DNA of 59,320 nt from an uncultured Clostridia bacterium (GTDB lineage: Bacteria > Bacillota > Clostridia > TANB77 > CAG-508), in the NCBI GenBank assembly GCA_948739805.1, contig CAPYID010000009.1:1-59320 (forward strand). Direction: 5' to 3'. The notes beneath the pieces were generated by a model. The model was not told where the DNA came from and ran no database searches. It saw only the letters and a program-made list of their open reading frames with translations. Each line of letters begins with the position of its first letter. The first letter of the stretch is position 1. Of the stretch, positions 44,505 through 52,854 are shown piece by piece. Made by a program: the position numbers and the translations under genes.

Positions 44505-45635
44505 TCAAAAAATCTGTATACTTCTACAAACATCTTCATCTAGCTGTAAAATTTGCTCAACAGTACTTAACTTTACCTTTCTATGTGCCGCTAATGAGTT
44601 CTCGATAATCTTTGGAATATCTGTATATTTAATCCTCTTATCTAAAAAGGCTTTTACTGCGACTTCATTTGCGGCATTTAGTACGACCTGACTGCTGTGA
44701 CCTGCTTTTATTGCATCAAATGCAAGTTTTAGGCATTTGAATTTGTTTAAATCTGGTTTTTCAAAATAGAGTGCTCTAATTTTAAACAAATCTAACTTTT
44801 CTATGCCATTCTGCAATCTCTTTGGATAATTTAAAGCATATGCTATTGGAATCTGCATATCTTTTGGACCTATATTAGCCATAATCGTTCCATCGTCAAA
44901 TTGGACCATCGAATGGACCAAACTTTGTCTATGGACAACTACTTCAATATTTTCTGGTGACACGTTAAAGAGCCACCTCGCTTCAATGACCTCGAAGCCT
45001 TTGTTCATCATTGTGGATGAATCTATGGTTACTTTTGATCCCATAGTCCACGTTGGATGATTTAGTGCCTGCTCTACTGTTATATCTTCTGTAATTTCTT
45101 TGTCGAAAAATGGTCCCCCTGATGCTGTTAACAGTATTTTATTAATGGGATTATTTCTTTCTCCATTTAAGCACTGCATTATAGCACTGTGCTCGCTATC
45201 TACAGTCAATAATTGTGTGCCCATTTCCTCTGCCTTTTTCATGATCAATTCACCGCCAGCTACCAGCACTTCTTTATTTGCCAGTGCCACCTTCTTAGTG
45301 TGCTTAATCATGTTATACGTGGGCTCCAGACCCGCAATTCCAACTAGTGCTGATACTGCAATATCAGAATCATCTAACTCAGATATTGCCCGTAATCCCT
45401 GTTCTCCATAATACACATCCAATCCTGGAAACATTTCCTTTATTGAATCTGCATTCCGCTTTTCTCTAATGTATACATGCTTAGGCGAAAATTCCATAAT
45501 CTGGTTTACTAGTCTTGTTAGATTTCCGCCTGTTACTAAAGTATTCGCAGTAAATTTATCAGGATTTTCTGATATTACCTTTAGTGTTGTTGTTCCAATA
45601 GAACCTGTTGACCCAAAAATTGCTACTTTTTGCAT
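44505..45635 (-). CDS. dxr: 1-deoxy-D-xylulose 5-phosphate reductoisomerase
   Basis: 376 residues. NADPH-binding GSTGSIGTTTL at the N-terminus, metal-site VDSEHSAI (~146), ASGGPF (~180) and HPTWTMGSKVTIDSSTMMNK (~205). Second step of the MEP isoprenoid pathway, supplying the lipid carrier for wall synthesis. RBS TAGGAGG. G+C is visibly higher than in its neighbours, and it has two in-frame CGG codons (45392-45390, 45458-45456), one followed by A. Neither can be a frameshift site, because the shifted frames stop soon, so this gene behaves unlike native ones. Alone, downstream of repeat-rich DNA; probably acquired. Confidence 0.93.
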   Translation of the reverse strand: MQKVAIFGSTGSIGTTTLKVISENPDKFTANTLVTGGNLTRLVNQIMEFSPKHVYIREKRNADSIKEMFPGLDVYYGEQGLRAISELDDSDIAVSALVGIAGLEPTYNMIKHTKKVALANKEVLVAGGELIMKKAEEMGTQLLTVDSEHSAIMQCLNGERNNPINKILLTASGGPFFDKEITEDITVEQALNHPTWTMGSKVTIDSSTMMNKGFEVIEARWLFNVSPENIEVVVHRQSLVHSMVQFDDGTIMANIGPKDMQIPIAYALNYPKRLQNGIEKLDLFKIRALYFEKPDLNKFKCLKLAFDAIKAGHSSQVVLNAANEVAVKAFLDKRIKYTDIPKIIENSLAAHRKVKLSTVEQILQLDEDVCRSIQIF

Positions 45636-45789
45636 TTTTTTACCTCCTACTTTACAAAGTTTATTGTCGCTATATTAGTCTCGACTAATACGTAAATATT
45701 TTAACATAATTTGTTAACTTTTTCAATTATTTGTAACAAACTTTTAGGGTAATTTCATTAAATATTGTTATAATTCTCAGCTATGTCAA

Positions 45790-46096
45790 TATATAAATTG
45801 GGGGTTGTATGTGTGATTTTATTATATAAAATCACAATGAATAATGGTTGTAGAGGCGTGCGATTTCCCGTCCGCAATAATGTGCCAAATTTTATTAACG
45901 GACGACCAATGGTCGCCCCTACAATGGATTACAATATATTTGTTATCAACATAAATGTTTGAAATCCTATTATTTCAACGGGCAGACACAGGACCTGCCC
46001 CTACATCTATTATTCATTATTCATCATTCATTATTAATTATTCATTAAAAATATAAAATCCCCCCACAGACACAAATTTATATAATAAAATCATTA
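45790..46096. repeat. Long intergenic repeat, copy 2, with two facing ends
   Basis: This 530-base gap before dxr holds no gene. Left part: ATATAAATTGGGGG..TGTATGTGTGATTTTATTATATAAAATCAC. Right part, inverted: TTATTAATTATTCATT..CCCCCCACAGACACAAATTTATATAAT. Between them are three short hairpins of the CGGACG...CGCCCCTAC type (about 45863, 45899 and 45980). The two ends are related inverted repeats, so this looks like a complete mobile element with others nested in it. Confidence 0.7.
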
Positions 46097-46167
46097 TCCT
46101 TTAACTGAAATTTTTTATCTAATTATAATTGTTTAATACCAGAATAAAGAACACGCTTGATTTCTTG

Positions 46168-46599
46168 TTAATTATTTTCATTTAACTTTAGTATTTCTTC
46201 CTTAGTCATATGAACCTTTCTTTCATCAGGTATAAAGTTATTGTTATGATACATTTTATAATCTTTTATTAAGTCTTCTAATTTATTGTTCGATAATTTC
46301 TCTTCTGTTTTTCTATATTTAATTAATTCTGGAAAATATTCAATTGTTAATGTATTGTTTAATTGAGCATAGCTGTCTACATATATTACCTTTTCTTTTG
46401 GATTATCACTATCTAAAAAATGATTGGCTTCATTATATAACTGTGATATTTTATCCCTTGCTTTATCTATAGCTATTACTTCTATTTTATCTTCATCAAT
46501 ATCTATTACTGCAACTAACATTGGATGTTCATATTTTGCTATTATATTTGTTTTATATCTTACCTTTAACCATAGTACTTGACCTATTTCTAATCCCAT
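46168..46599 (-). CDS. Putative toxin paired with a Panacea antitoxin, PemK-like fold
   Basis: 143 residues. GQVLWLKVRYKTNI, HPMLVAVIDID and the later VDSYAQLNN follow the strand order of PemK/MazF-like SH3 toxins, though weakly. Its ATG directly follows the stop of the DUF4065 gene (TAA ATG), the tight pairing typical of toxin-antitoxin operons. RBS TGGAGA lies inside the upstream gene. Confidence 0.5.
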   Translation of the reverse strand: MGLEIGQVLWLKVRYKTNIIAKYEHPMLVAVIDIDEDKIEVIAIDKARDKISQLYNEANHFLDSDNPKEKVIYVDSYAQLNNTLTIEYFPELIKYRKTEEKLSNNKLEDLIKDYKMYHNNNFIPDERKVHMTKEEILKLNENN

Positions 46600-47088
46600 T
46601 TATATCTCCATTACCTTAATTATTCCTCTATATTGTTTTTCAAATTTTGCTTTATATTTTTCTAGATTTATTATTGGAGCATAATATGTTCTATCACTTA
46701 CTTCCTTCCATGCAGAATCTTCATGTGTTATTTCTATTAGTTCCTCACATGATGCATCTTTTAGTGATAAATATATTTTATCTAAAAATTCTTGTATATC
46801 TATTGGTAAGACTATATTTTCTTTATTTGCACTTGCTTGTATTGATGGATAATTTTCAACTATCTCTTTTACTACTGGTCCATTGTCATAAGCTACAAAA
46901 TCATCACCAAATAACAATTTACCATATTTGGCTAAAAATACTGTTTGTGCAAAATATAAGTATTTATTCAATCTGATATTACCTTCATATGCTTTTCTAC
47001 CATTGAATTCTACTAAATTACCATTAAATAATTTCTTATTGCTATCTTTAGATAAAAAATATTTTGCAATTTCTTTTGCAGTTATCAT
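46600..47088 (-). CDS. Panacea (DUF4065, SocA-like) antitoxin
   Basis: 162 residues from ATG 47088 (AAGGAGGG seven bases upstream). MITAKEIAKYFLSK, LNKYLYFAQTVFLAKYG and THEDSAWKEV are the DUF4065 landmarks. Panacea-domain proteins neutralise several unrelated toxin types and are encoded next to them. Followed with no gap by the putative toxin. Confidence 0.75.
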   Translation of the reverse strand: MITAKEIAKYFLSKDSNKKLFNGNLVEFNGRKAYEGNIRLNKYLYFAQTVFLAKYGKLLFGDDFVAYDNGPVVKEIVENYPSIQASANKENIVLPIDIQEFLDKIYLSLKDASCEELIEITHEDSAWKEVSDRTYYAPIINLEKYKAKFEKQYRGIIKVMEI

Positions 47089-47196
47089 GACATTTCCCTC
47101 CTTTTTATCATTCATTTTATATAATAAATTGTACATTCATATTGTAATTTTACCATATTTAAAGATTTTGTCAATAGTGTTAATCCTTGAGTATAT

Positions 47197-47243
47197 AAAA
47201 CCTAAAAAACCAAACGACATATCGTTTGATTTTTTAGGTTTTT
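47197..47243. terminator. Terminator downstream of ssb
   Basis: AAAACCTAAAAAA-C-CAAACGA pairs with TCGTTTG-A-TTTTTTAGGTTTT, loop CATA; T-rich on both strands. Confidence 0.85.
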
Positions 47244-47275
47244 ATATGTGGTTATATGAGTTAGGCTATTTTATT

Positions 47276-47974
47276 TTATACTGCTTCTTGATTTTCTACT
47301 TCTACAGTTGGTTCATTTTCTTCTTTTATTACTTCTAGACTTGAAATTGATACTTCATATGCTGTTCTATCTTCTACTCTTCCATCTTCATATTTTTTCT
47401 GATATATCCTTGATTGCACTCTTCCTATGGCTTTTACTTGTGTTCCTGTTTCTAAGGTATCACAAAATCTTGCTGTTCTTCCCCATGCTATTGTTGGGAT
47501 ATAGTCTGATTTATTATATGCTCTATTTACTGCTAATAATGCATCTGCAATTTCACGACCAAATGGTGTTTTTCTATATATTGGCTTTTTGCATATATGC
47601 CCTATTAATGTTACTTCATTTGATACATTTAAGTCTATATCTCCATCTGCTTGTGCTCTTTCTTCTATTTTTTCTTCTGGTATTATATCTTTAGCAAATA
47701 CTGTTAATACTAATCTGCTTCTTTCATTTTCATAACTGTTATATGATCTAAATTGCCCTTTTACAACGATTTTCTTTCCAACTTCTAATTGTTCATTGTT
47801 TATTAGTCTTTCTGATATTGTTATTGGTATTAAGTCAAATGTCTCGCTTAAACGAGGTATCTCCATATCAAATATGTAAAAACTCTCTCCATAGATTTCA
47901 TGACTGAATCTTTTTTCGCTTGCTACTTTTCCCACTAATACTAAGTGGTTGTTATCTAAATAATTAGTATTCAA
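47276..47974 (-). CDS. Single-stranded DNA-binding protein with two OB-folds
   Basis: 232 residues from TTG 47974 (AGGGAGGAAAG upstream). Two OB-like halves: NNHLVLVGKVASEKRFSHEI (about 8-95) and NEVTLIGHICKKPIYRKTPF with PTIAWGRTARFC (about 118-218). Usual bacterial SSB has one OB-fold and an acidic DDDIPF tail; here the tail ends EVENQEAV. A clostridial-type SSB paralogue seems likely; main SSB may be elsewhere. Confidence 0.8.
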   Translation of the reverse strand: MNTNYLDNNHLVLVGKVASEKRFSHEIYGESFYIFDMEIPRLSETFDLIPITISERLINNEQLEVGKKIVVKGQFRSYNSYENERSRLVLTVFAKDIIPEEKIEERAQADGDIDLNVSNEVTLIGHICKKPIYRKTPFGREIADALLAVNRAYNKSDYIPTIAWGRTARFCDTLETGTQVKAIGRVQSRIYQKKYEDGRVEDRTAYEVSISSLEVIKEENEPTVEVENQEAV

Positions 47975-48090
47975 TTTTCTTTCCTCCCTATTTCCTCTTT
48001 ATTTTTCTATTGTTTTTTTTATTTTCTTCGTAGTACAATACTTATTATACAACTTTTTTTTGGTTTTGTCTACATAATTTGTTAAATTTT

Positions 48091-48600
48091 TCAGTTTTTT
48101 TGACTAATTTTACCGTATAGAAGCATGATTGCTGAGATTCCCATAAGATTATTTGTATTTATGCCTATATTCTCTTCAAAAACTGTTATTTTCATTTCCT
48201 GTTGTTCTATTATGTTTTCTCTAATATCTTTTATATTTCTTTGAATACATAACAGAATATCATCTTCTACACTTGATGCTGTTATTGTTGCTTTAGGATT
48301 AAATCCAAAAGTTATAACATTTAATTCTACTTGTTCTTCAAATTGAAGTTCTAATTCTATGTCTGCATTTATAATAAGATATTTAGTGTTACTTATTATT
48401 TTAGTTAATGTTTCTTTGTTCTCTTTAATTATATTATTATTGTTTGCAATTAATACTGTTTCAAATTTAATATTTTTTAAATTTTCTACACTTTTTGAAT
48501 TTATTATTATGATATTATTGCTTTTTTCTAGCTTTTCATCTAATATCATTTTTATTATTTTCTCACTTTTAGAATCTGATATAATTCCTATAAATGCCAT
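48091..48600 (-). CDS. Conserved hypothetical protein with Mur-ligase-like segment
   Basis: 169 residues from ATG 48600 (the frame could start at 48630 but the AAGAAAGG site lies inside that extension). It begins AFIGIISDSKSEKIIK with a Rossmann-like beta strand, has YLIINADIE, and ends VITFGFNPKATITASSVEDD, reminiscent of the 'GFNxKATxTxSS' region of Mur-ligase-related clostridial proteins. No catalytic P-loop. Not recognised further. Confidence 0.55.
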   Translation of the reverse strand: MAFIGIISDSKSEKIIKMILDEKLEKSNNIIIINSKSVENLKNIKFETVLIANNNNIIKENKETLTKIISNTKYLIINADIELELQFEEQVELNVITFGFNPKATITASSVEDDILLCIQRNIKDIRENIIEQQEMKITVFEENIGINTNNLMGISAIMLLYGKISQKN

Positions 48601-48779
48601 AAATAATATAATTCCTTTCTTAATTTGCAAACATTTTTGTTATGATTTCAAATTTTTTCCTATTATCTATTATGTATGCTTTATAATATTTTTATACATT
48701 TATGTATTTAATAATTTTTTCGAAGAATGTATGCTTAAAAGGCATCCTTCCATGTATTACTTTACATGTAAGCCCCTAC

Positions 48780-49517
48780 TTATTTTAATAGTTCTTCTAC
48801 TGTGACTATATTATATTCTCTTTCTTTTAGCGACTTTATTACTAATTCTACTTCTTCAAGTATATTTTCTGAGTTCGAATTCATTGAGATTATACTTCCA
48901 TTTGTTATTCTATTTTTTATATTATTCCATATTACATTTGCTTCTAATCCCTGATAATCTAATGTGTCTATGTCAAAACCTATTACTGTATATCCTTTGT
49001 CCTTTGCTGCATTTATTATATTTTCATTATATTTTCCATAAGGACATCTAAATAAGTTTATTTTTTTGTTTAGTAACTTTTTTAGCTTATTTCCTCCTTC
49101 GTCTATGCTTTTAACTGCTTCATCATAGTTTAATTCACTCATATCTGTATAAGTATTTGACATATTTGCTATACAGTTTCCACTTTCATCGATTTTTTTT
49201 GTTAATTCTGGATATTTTTTTACCCATTCTCCATATATGCAAAATGTAACTTTTACAGATTGTTCATTTAGTACCTTTAGTATTTCTTCAATATTTCTAT
49301 CTACTTCTAAACAGTTTATTGTGATTGCTATTTTCTTTTCTTGCATTTCTACTTTGTTTATTGGCATTTTTATATCACCTTCTGCTACACTTGATGTAGT
49401 TAATGTTTCTAGGCTATTTGCCTCAGATAATACAGCTGCTGTAAAAAATAAAATTACTATTGTACTTAATACAATTAAATATGAATATATTTTGGGTCTA
49501 TTAAATATAAAAAACAT
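48780..49517 (-). CDS. Degenerate polysaccharide deacetylase (NodB-like) membrane protein
   Basis: 245 residues: membrane helix (about 10-30), then a NodB barrel (about 60-245). The family motifs are lost: TFDDG reads TINCLEVD, the zinc motif HSxxH reads NMSNTYTDM, and the last HD motif reads SMNSNSEN, while the RCPYG and FDIDTLDY segments remain. It should not bind the catalytic metal, so it may bind peptidoglycan or regulate an active partner, as proposed for sporulation PdaB-like proteins. RBS TAGGAGGAG. Confidence 0.75.
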   Translation of the reverse strand: MFFIFNRPKIYSYLIVLSTIVILFFTAAVLSEANSLETLTTSSVAEGDIKMPINKVEMQEKKIAITINCLEVDRNIEEILKVLNEQSVKVTFCIYGEWVKKYPELTKKIDESGNCIANMSNTYTDMSELNYDEAVKSIDEGGNKLKKLLNKKINLFRCPYGKYNENIINAAKDKGYTVIGFDIDTLDYQGLEANVIWNNIKNRITNGSIISMNSNSENILEEVELVIKSLKEREYNIVTVEELLK

Positions 49518-49672
49518 AAATTCTCCTCCTACTCACACACGCATTATATCATATGCTTTAAAATTCGAATTTATGCTTTTCACTATTTTAATTATTTATT
49601 TTGGAATTTTTTCTTTAAAAATGGACGATAAATGACACCCCATATATGTTAATTTCTATGTTTGCCATATTA

Positions 49673-49957
49673 TTAACTGTTTTCATTACTAACATTGTTA
49701 TTATCATTGGTGCTAGTGTTGTTTTCATTGTTTGGTTCTGTTATTGTATTATCTATTTCATTAACTGTATTATCTATTTCGTTTACTGTATTGCTTGTAT
49801 CATCTTTTATTTCATTTGTTATTGAATTATCTGTTTCATTATTTTTTGGTTCCTTTTCACCTAAAAATAAAAATATCGTAAACGCCACTATTATTATTAC
49901 AACTATTATTCCTATTACTAGTTCTACTTTTGTCATTCCTCTTTCATCTTTTAACAT
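49673..49957 (-). CDS. Small membrane-anchored Asn/Thr-rich repeat protein
   Basis: 94 residues: an N-terminal helix (about 11-32) after MLKDERGMTKVELVIGIIVV, then a low-complexity tail with repeats of NTVNEIDNTV type. The head KDERGMTKVELVIGIIVVII resembles a type IV pilin class III-type start (G-M-T-x-V-E-L), so it could be a pilin-like or pseudopilin remnant with a disordered tail. RBS AAGGAGG. Confidence 0.5.
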   Translation of the reverse strand: MLKDERGMTKVELVIGIIVVIIIVAFTIFLFLGEKEPKNNETDNSITNEIKDDTSNTVNEIDNTVNEIDNTITEPNNENNTSTNDNNNVSNENS

Positions 49958-50059
49958 ATGTTTTCCTCCTTATTATAATATATTAAATATTTCTTATACA
50001 GACGTTGTTACAACCTTTATATTTTTTCTTTATTGAACACATCAATGTGCCCCCTAAAA

Positions 50060-52084
50060 TTACTTTTTTGCTTTTTTAGTTGTCTTCTTTTTAGGTGTTT
50101 CTTTCTCTTCTGTCCCTGGCTTATTCCAAGAAATGTAGTCACATTGACCTTTTGCATTATTTTCACATACATAAAATCTTCTACCTCGTTTAGATTTTTT
50201 TACAAGTACATTGCCTCCACATTTTGGACATTTTTCTTCTATCATTTCAACAATAGGCTTTGCATTTTTACATTCAGGATATCCTGGACATGCAAGGAAT
50301 TTGCCATATCTACCATATTTGTAGACCATCATTCTTCCACATTTATCACAAGGTACATCTGATACCTCATCTTCTAATTTTACATGTTCTAATTCTTTTT
50401 CTACTTTTTTTATTGTTTCTTCAAATGGAGCATAAAAGTCTCTTATTATCTGTTTCCATTCTTCCTTTCCATCTGCTACATTATCAAATTGATTTTCAAT
50501 ATTGGCTGTAAAGTCTACATTTATTACATCTCCAAAATTTTGCATTAATAAGGAATTTACTATTTTACCTAATTCTGTTGGTGCAAGTTGCTTTCTGTCT
50601 TTTTCTACATATCTTCTTTCTAATATTGTTGTAATTATTGGTGAATATGTACTTGGTCTTCCTATATCCTTTTCCTCTAATGCTTTAACCAAACTTGCTT
50701 CTGTATATCTTGGTGGTGGCTCTGTAAAGCTCTGTTTTGTATCTATTTTTTCTTTTTTTACTTCTTCCTTTTCAGTTAGCTCTGGTATCTGTGTGTCTTT
50801 TTCCTCTTCTTCATTATCTTTTGTTTCAACATATAAAGTCATAAATCCCTTAAATTTTAGCTTTTGACCATTTGCTTTAAAGTTATATTCTCCTGCATGT
50901 ATGTCTACTGCTATTGTGTCAAAAATTGCTGCTGCCATTTGACTTGCTATAAATCTATTATATATTAGTTGATATAATTTGAATTGGTCTTTTGTTAGTG
51001 CTTCTTTTATTTCATTTGGCTCTAATTCTATATATGTTGGTCTTATTGCCTCATGTGCATCTTGTGCATCCGCATTTGTCTTATAATATCTGTTTTCATA
51101 ATAGTCTTTTCCATACTTTTTTTCAATTTGCTCTTTTGCTACTGCTCTTGCTACTTCTGATATTCTTGTTGAATCTGTTCTCATATATGTTATTAGACCT
51201 ATACTTCCATGTCCTGGAATTGTAACACCTTCATATAACCCTTGCGCAACAGACATAGTCTTTTTTAGACTAAATCCTAACTTTCTTGATGCTTCTTGTT
51301 GCATTGTACTTGTTGTAAATGGTGGTGCTGCAACCCTTTTTCTTTCAGTCTTTTTGATATTATCAATTATGAACTTTTCATTCTTTATGTCTGATAGGAT
51401 TTTGTCAACTTCTTCTTTGCTTTTTAATTCAAGTTTTTTAGAGTTTTTACCATAAAACTTTGCTTCAAAAGTTTTTTTACTTTTTGTATCAGCAAGTATT
51501 GTGTATATATTCCAATACTCTTGTGGTATAAACTTTTCTATTTCTTCTTCTCTGTCTACAATTAACTTTACAGCTACTGATTGTACTCTACCTGCTGATA
51601 GTCCTCTTTTTACTTTTTTCCATAATACAGGACTCATCTTATATCCAACTATTCTGTCTAATACACGCCTTGCTTGTTGAGCATTAACTAAGTTCAAGTC
51701 TATCTTTCTAGGATTTTTTACTCCTTCTTGAACTGCATTTTTTGTTATTTCATTAAATGTTACTCTACATACTGTATCTTCTGGTATTCCTAATATGTAT
51801 GCTAGGTGCCATGCAATAGCTTCACCCTCACGGTCAGGGTCAGTTGCAAGATATACTTTTTTTGCACTTTTAGCTTCCTTTTTTAATGATTTTATTAAAT
51901 CCCCTTTTCCCCTAATATTTATATATTCAGGCTCAAAGTCATTTTCTACATCTACTCCTAATTTAGATTTAGGAAGATTCCTTACATGTCCCATAGACGC
52001 AATTACTTTTGTGCTTCCCCCTAAAAATTTTTTTATGGTATTAGCTTTTGCTGGGGACTCAACTATTATTAATCTATCAGCCAT
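50060..52084 (-). CDS. topA: DNA topoisomerase I
   Basis: 674 residues from ATG 52084 (an upstream in-frame ATG touches the AGGAGGA site). Toprim: LIIVESPAKANTIKKFL and DPDREGEAIAWHL. Active-site tyrosine in TYMRTDSTRIS (~300). Two C-terminal zinc fingers: CDKCGRMM..CPGYPEC and CPKCGGNV..CENNAKGQC, then a Lys/Thr-rich tail. Relaxes negative supercoils. The leader reads GGAATGAAATTAAAA, like other leaders here. Confidence 0.96.
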   Translation of the reverse strand: MADRLIIVESPAKANTIKKFLGGSTKVIASMGHVRNLPKSKLGVDVENDFEPEYINIRGKGDLIKSLKKEAKSAKKVYLATDPDREGEAIAWHLAYILGIPEDTVCRVTFNEITKNAVQEGVKNPRKIDLNLVNAQQARRVLDRIVGYKMSPVLWKKVKRGLSAGRVQSVAVKLIVDREEEIEKFIPQEYWNIYTILADTKSKKTFEAKFYGKNSKKLELKSKEEVDKILSDIKNEKFIIDNIKKTERKRVAAPPFTTSTMQQEASRKLGFSLKKTMSVAQGLYEGVTIPGHGSIGLITYMRTDSTRISEVARAVAKEQIEKKYGKDYYENRYYKTNADAQDAHEAIRPTYIELEPNEIKEALTKDQFKLYQLIYNRFIASQMAAAIFDTIAVDIHAGEYNFKANGQKLKFKGFMTLYVETKDNEEEEKDTQIPELTEKEEVKKEKIDTKQSFTEPPPRYTEASLVKALEEKDIGRPSTYSPIITTILERRYVEKDRKQLAPTELGKIVNSLLMQNFGDVINVDFTANIENQFDNVADGKEEWKQIIRDFYAPFEETIKKVEKELEHVKLEDEVSDVPCDKCGRMMVYKYGRYGKFLACPGYPECKNAKPIVEMIEEKCPKCGGNVLVKKSKRGRRFYVCENNAKGQCDYISWNKPGTEEKETPKKKTTKKAKK

Positions 52085-52300
52085 TTTTAATTTCATTCCT
52101 CCTCAAGTACAGTTATGGTGAACAAAAAGCCTTTTCCTCAAATCATATATCTTCAACAGCATAATTGATTTTTTTTAATACTGAAAATGCTGTTTCACCT
52201 TTGTTAACTTTGGTTTATGTTTTGCATTATATATCAAATATATTAAAAGGTCAAGGAGATATTTATTTATTACAGAGTAACATTTTATGATTTATTTTGT

Positions 52301-52624
52301 TTATAGATTGTATACTAAGTCTTCCACTATGTATTTCGCAATTATTGGTGTTACTTCATTATTTTTTAGCTTGTCCAAAATGTTGTCTATAACCTTTTCT
52401 TCATTGGTAATATTTAAAACTTTTTTGTTCTCTACATTTATTTTTTCAGATCTATATTCTGTCTTTATAACTTCTAATCCATATTTAGTTATTTCTCCAT
52501 TTTGTTCATTATCATATATTTTATAATATTCTATTTTTATTGGGTATCTTATTCCCTCTGTAAATAATTTATCTTTGTTTATAAATTTCCCTCCGTAAAA
52601 CTTTTTTGTCATTTGTAACAGCAT
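52301..52624 (-). CDS. DUF6514-like small protein
   Basis: 107 residues. IEYYKIYDNEQNGEITKYGL, VLNITNEEKVIDNILDKLKN and EVTPIIAKYIVEDLV follow the clostridial DUF6514 pattern; function unknown. The strong GAAAGGAGG lies 17 bases before the first ATG (52624), too far for comfort; M5 (52612) is an alternative. Confidence 0.6.
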   Translation of the reverse strand: MLLQMTKKFYGGKFINKDKLFTEGIRYPIKIEYYKIYDNEQNGEITKYGLEVIKTEYRSEKINVENKKVLNITNEEKVIDNILDKLKNNEVTPIIAKYIVEDLVYNL

Positions 52625-52854
52625 ATCCCAATTATATGCTTTCCTCCTTTCTTAAATTAGTATATTTATTAATAGCAGATTACTATTGTTGATAGTTATC
52701 CTAAGTAAAGTCATTTATCTACTATTATTTTATTTCATATAAACGACCTTAATATTATAATGAATTTTTTATACTAATTCAAGAACTTTTTATCGCAATA
52801 TTTTCCATTTTTTTACATTTTTCGATTTTAAGTATTCGCATTATTATAAGCATT

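Noticed and set aside
45635..46167. A hidden gene in the gap upstream of dxr.
   Set aside because: All frames are interrupted and the sequence is accounted for by repeats.
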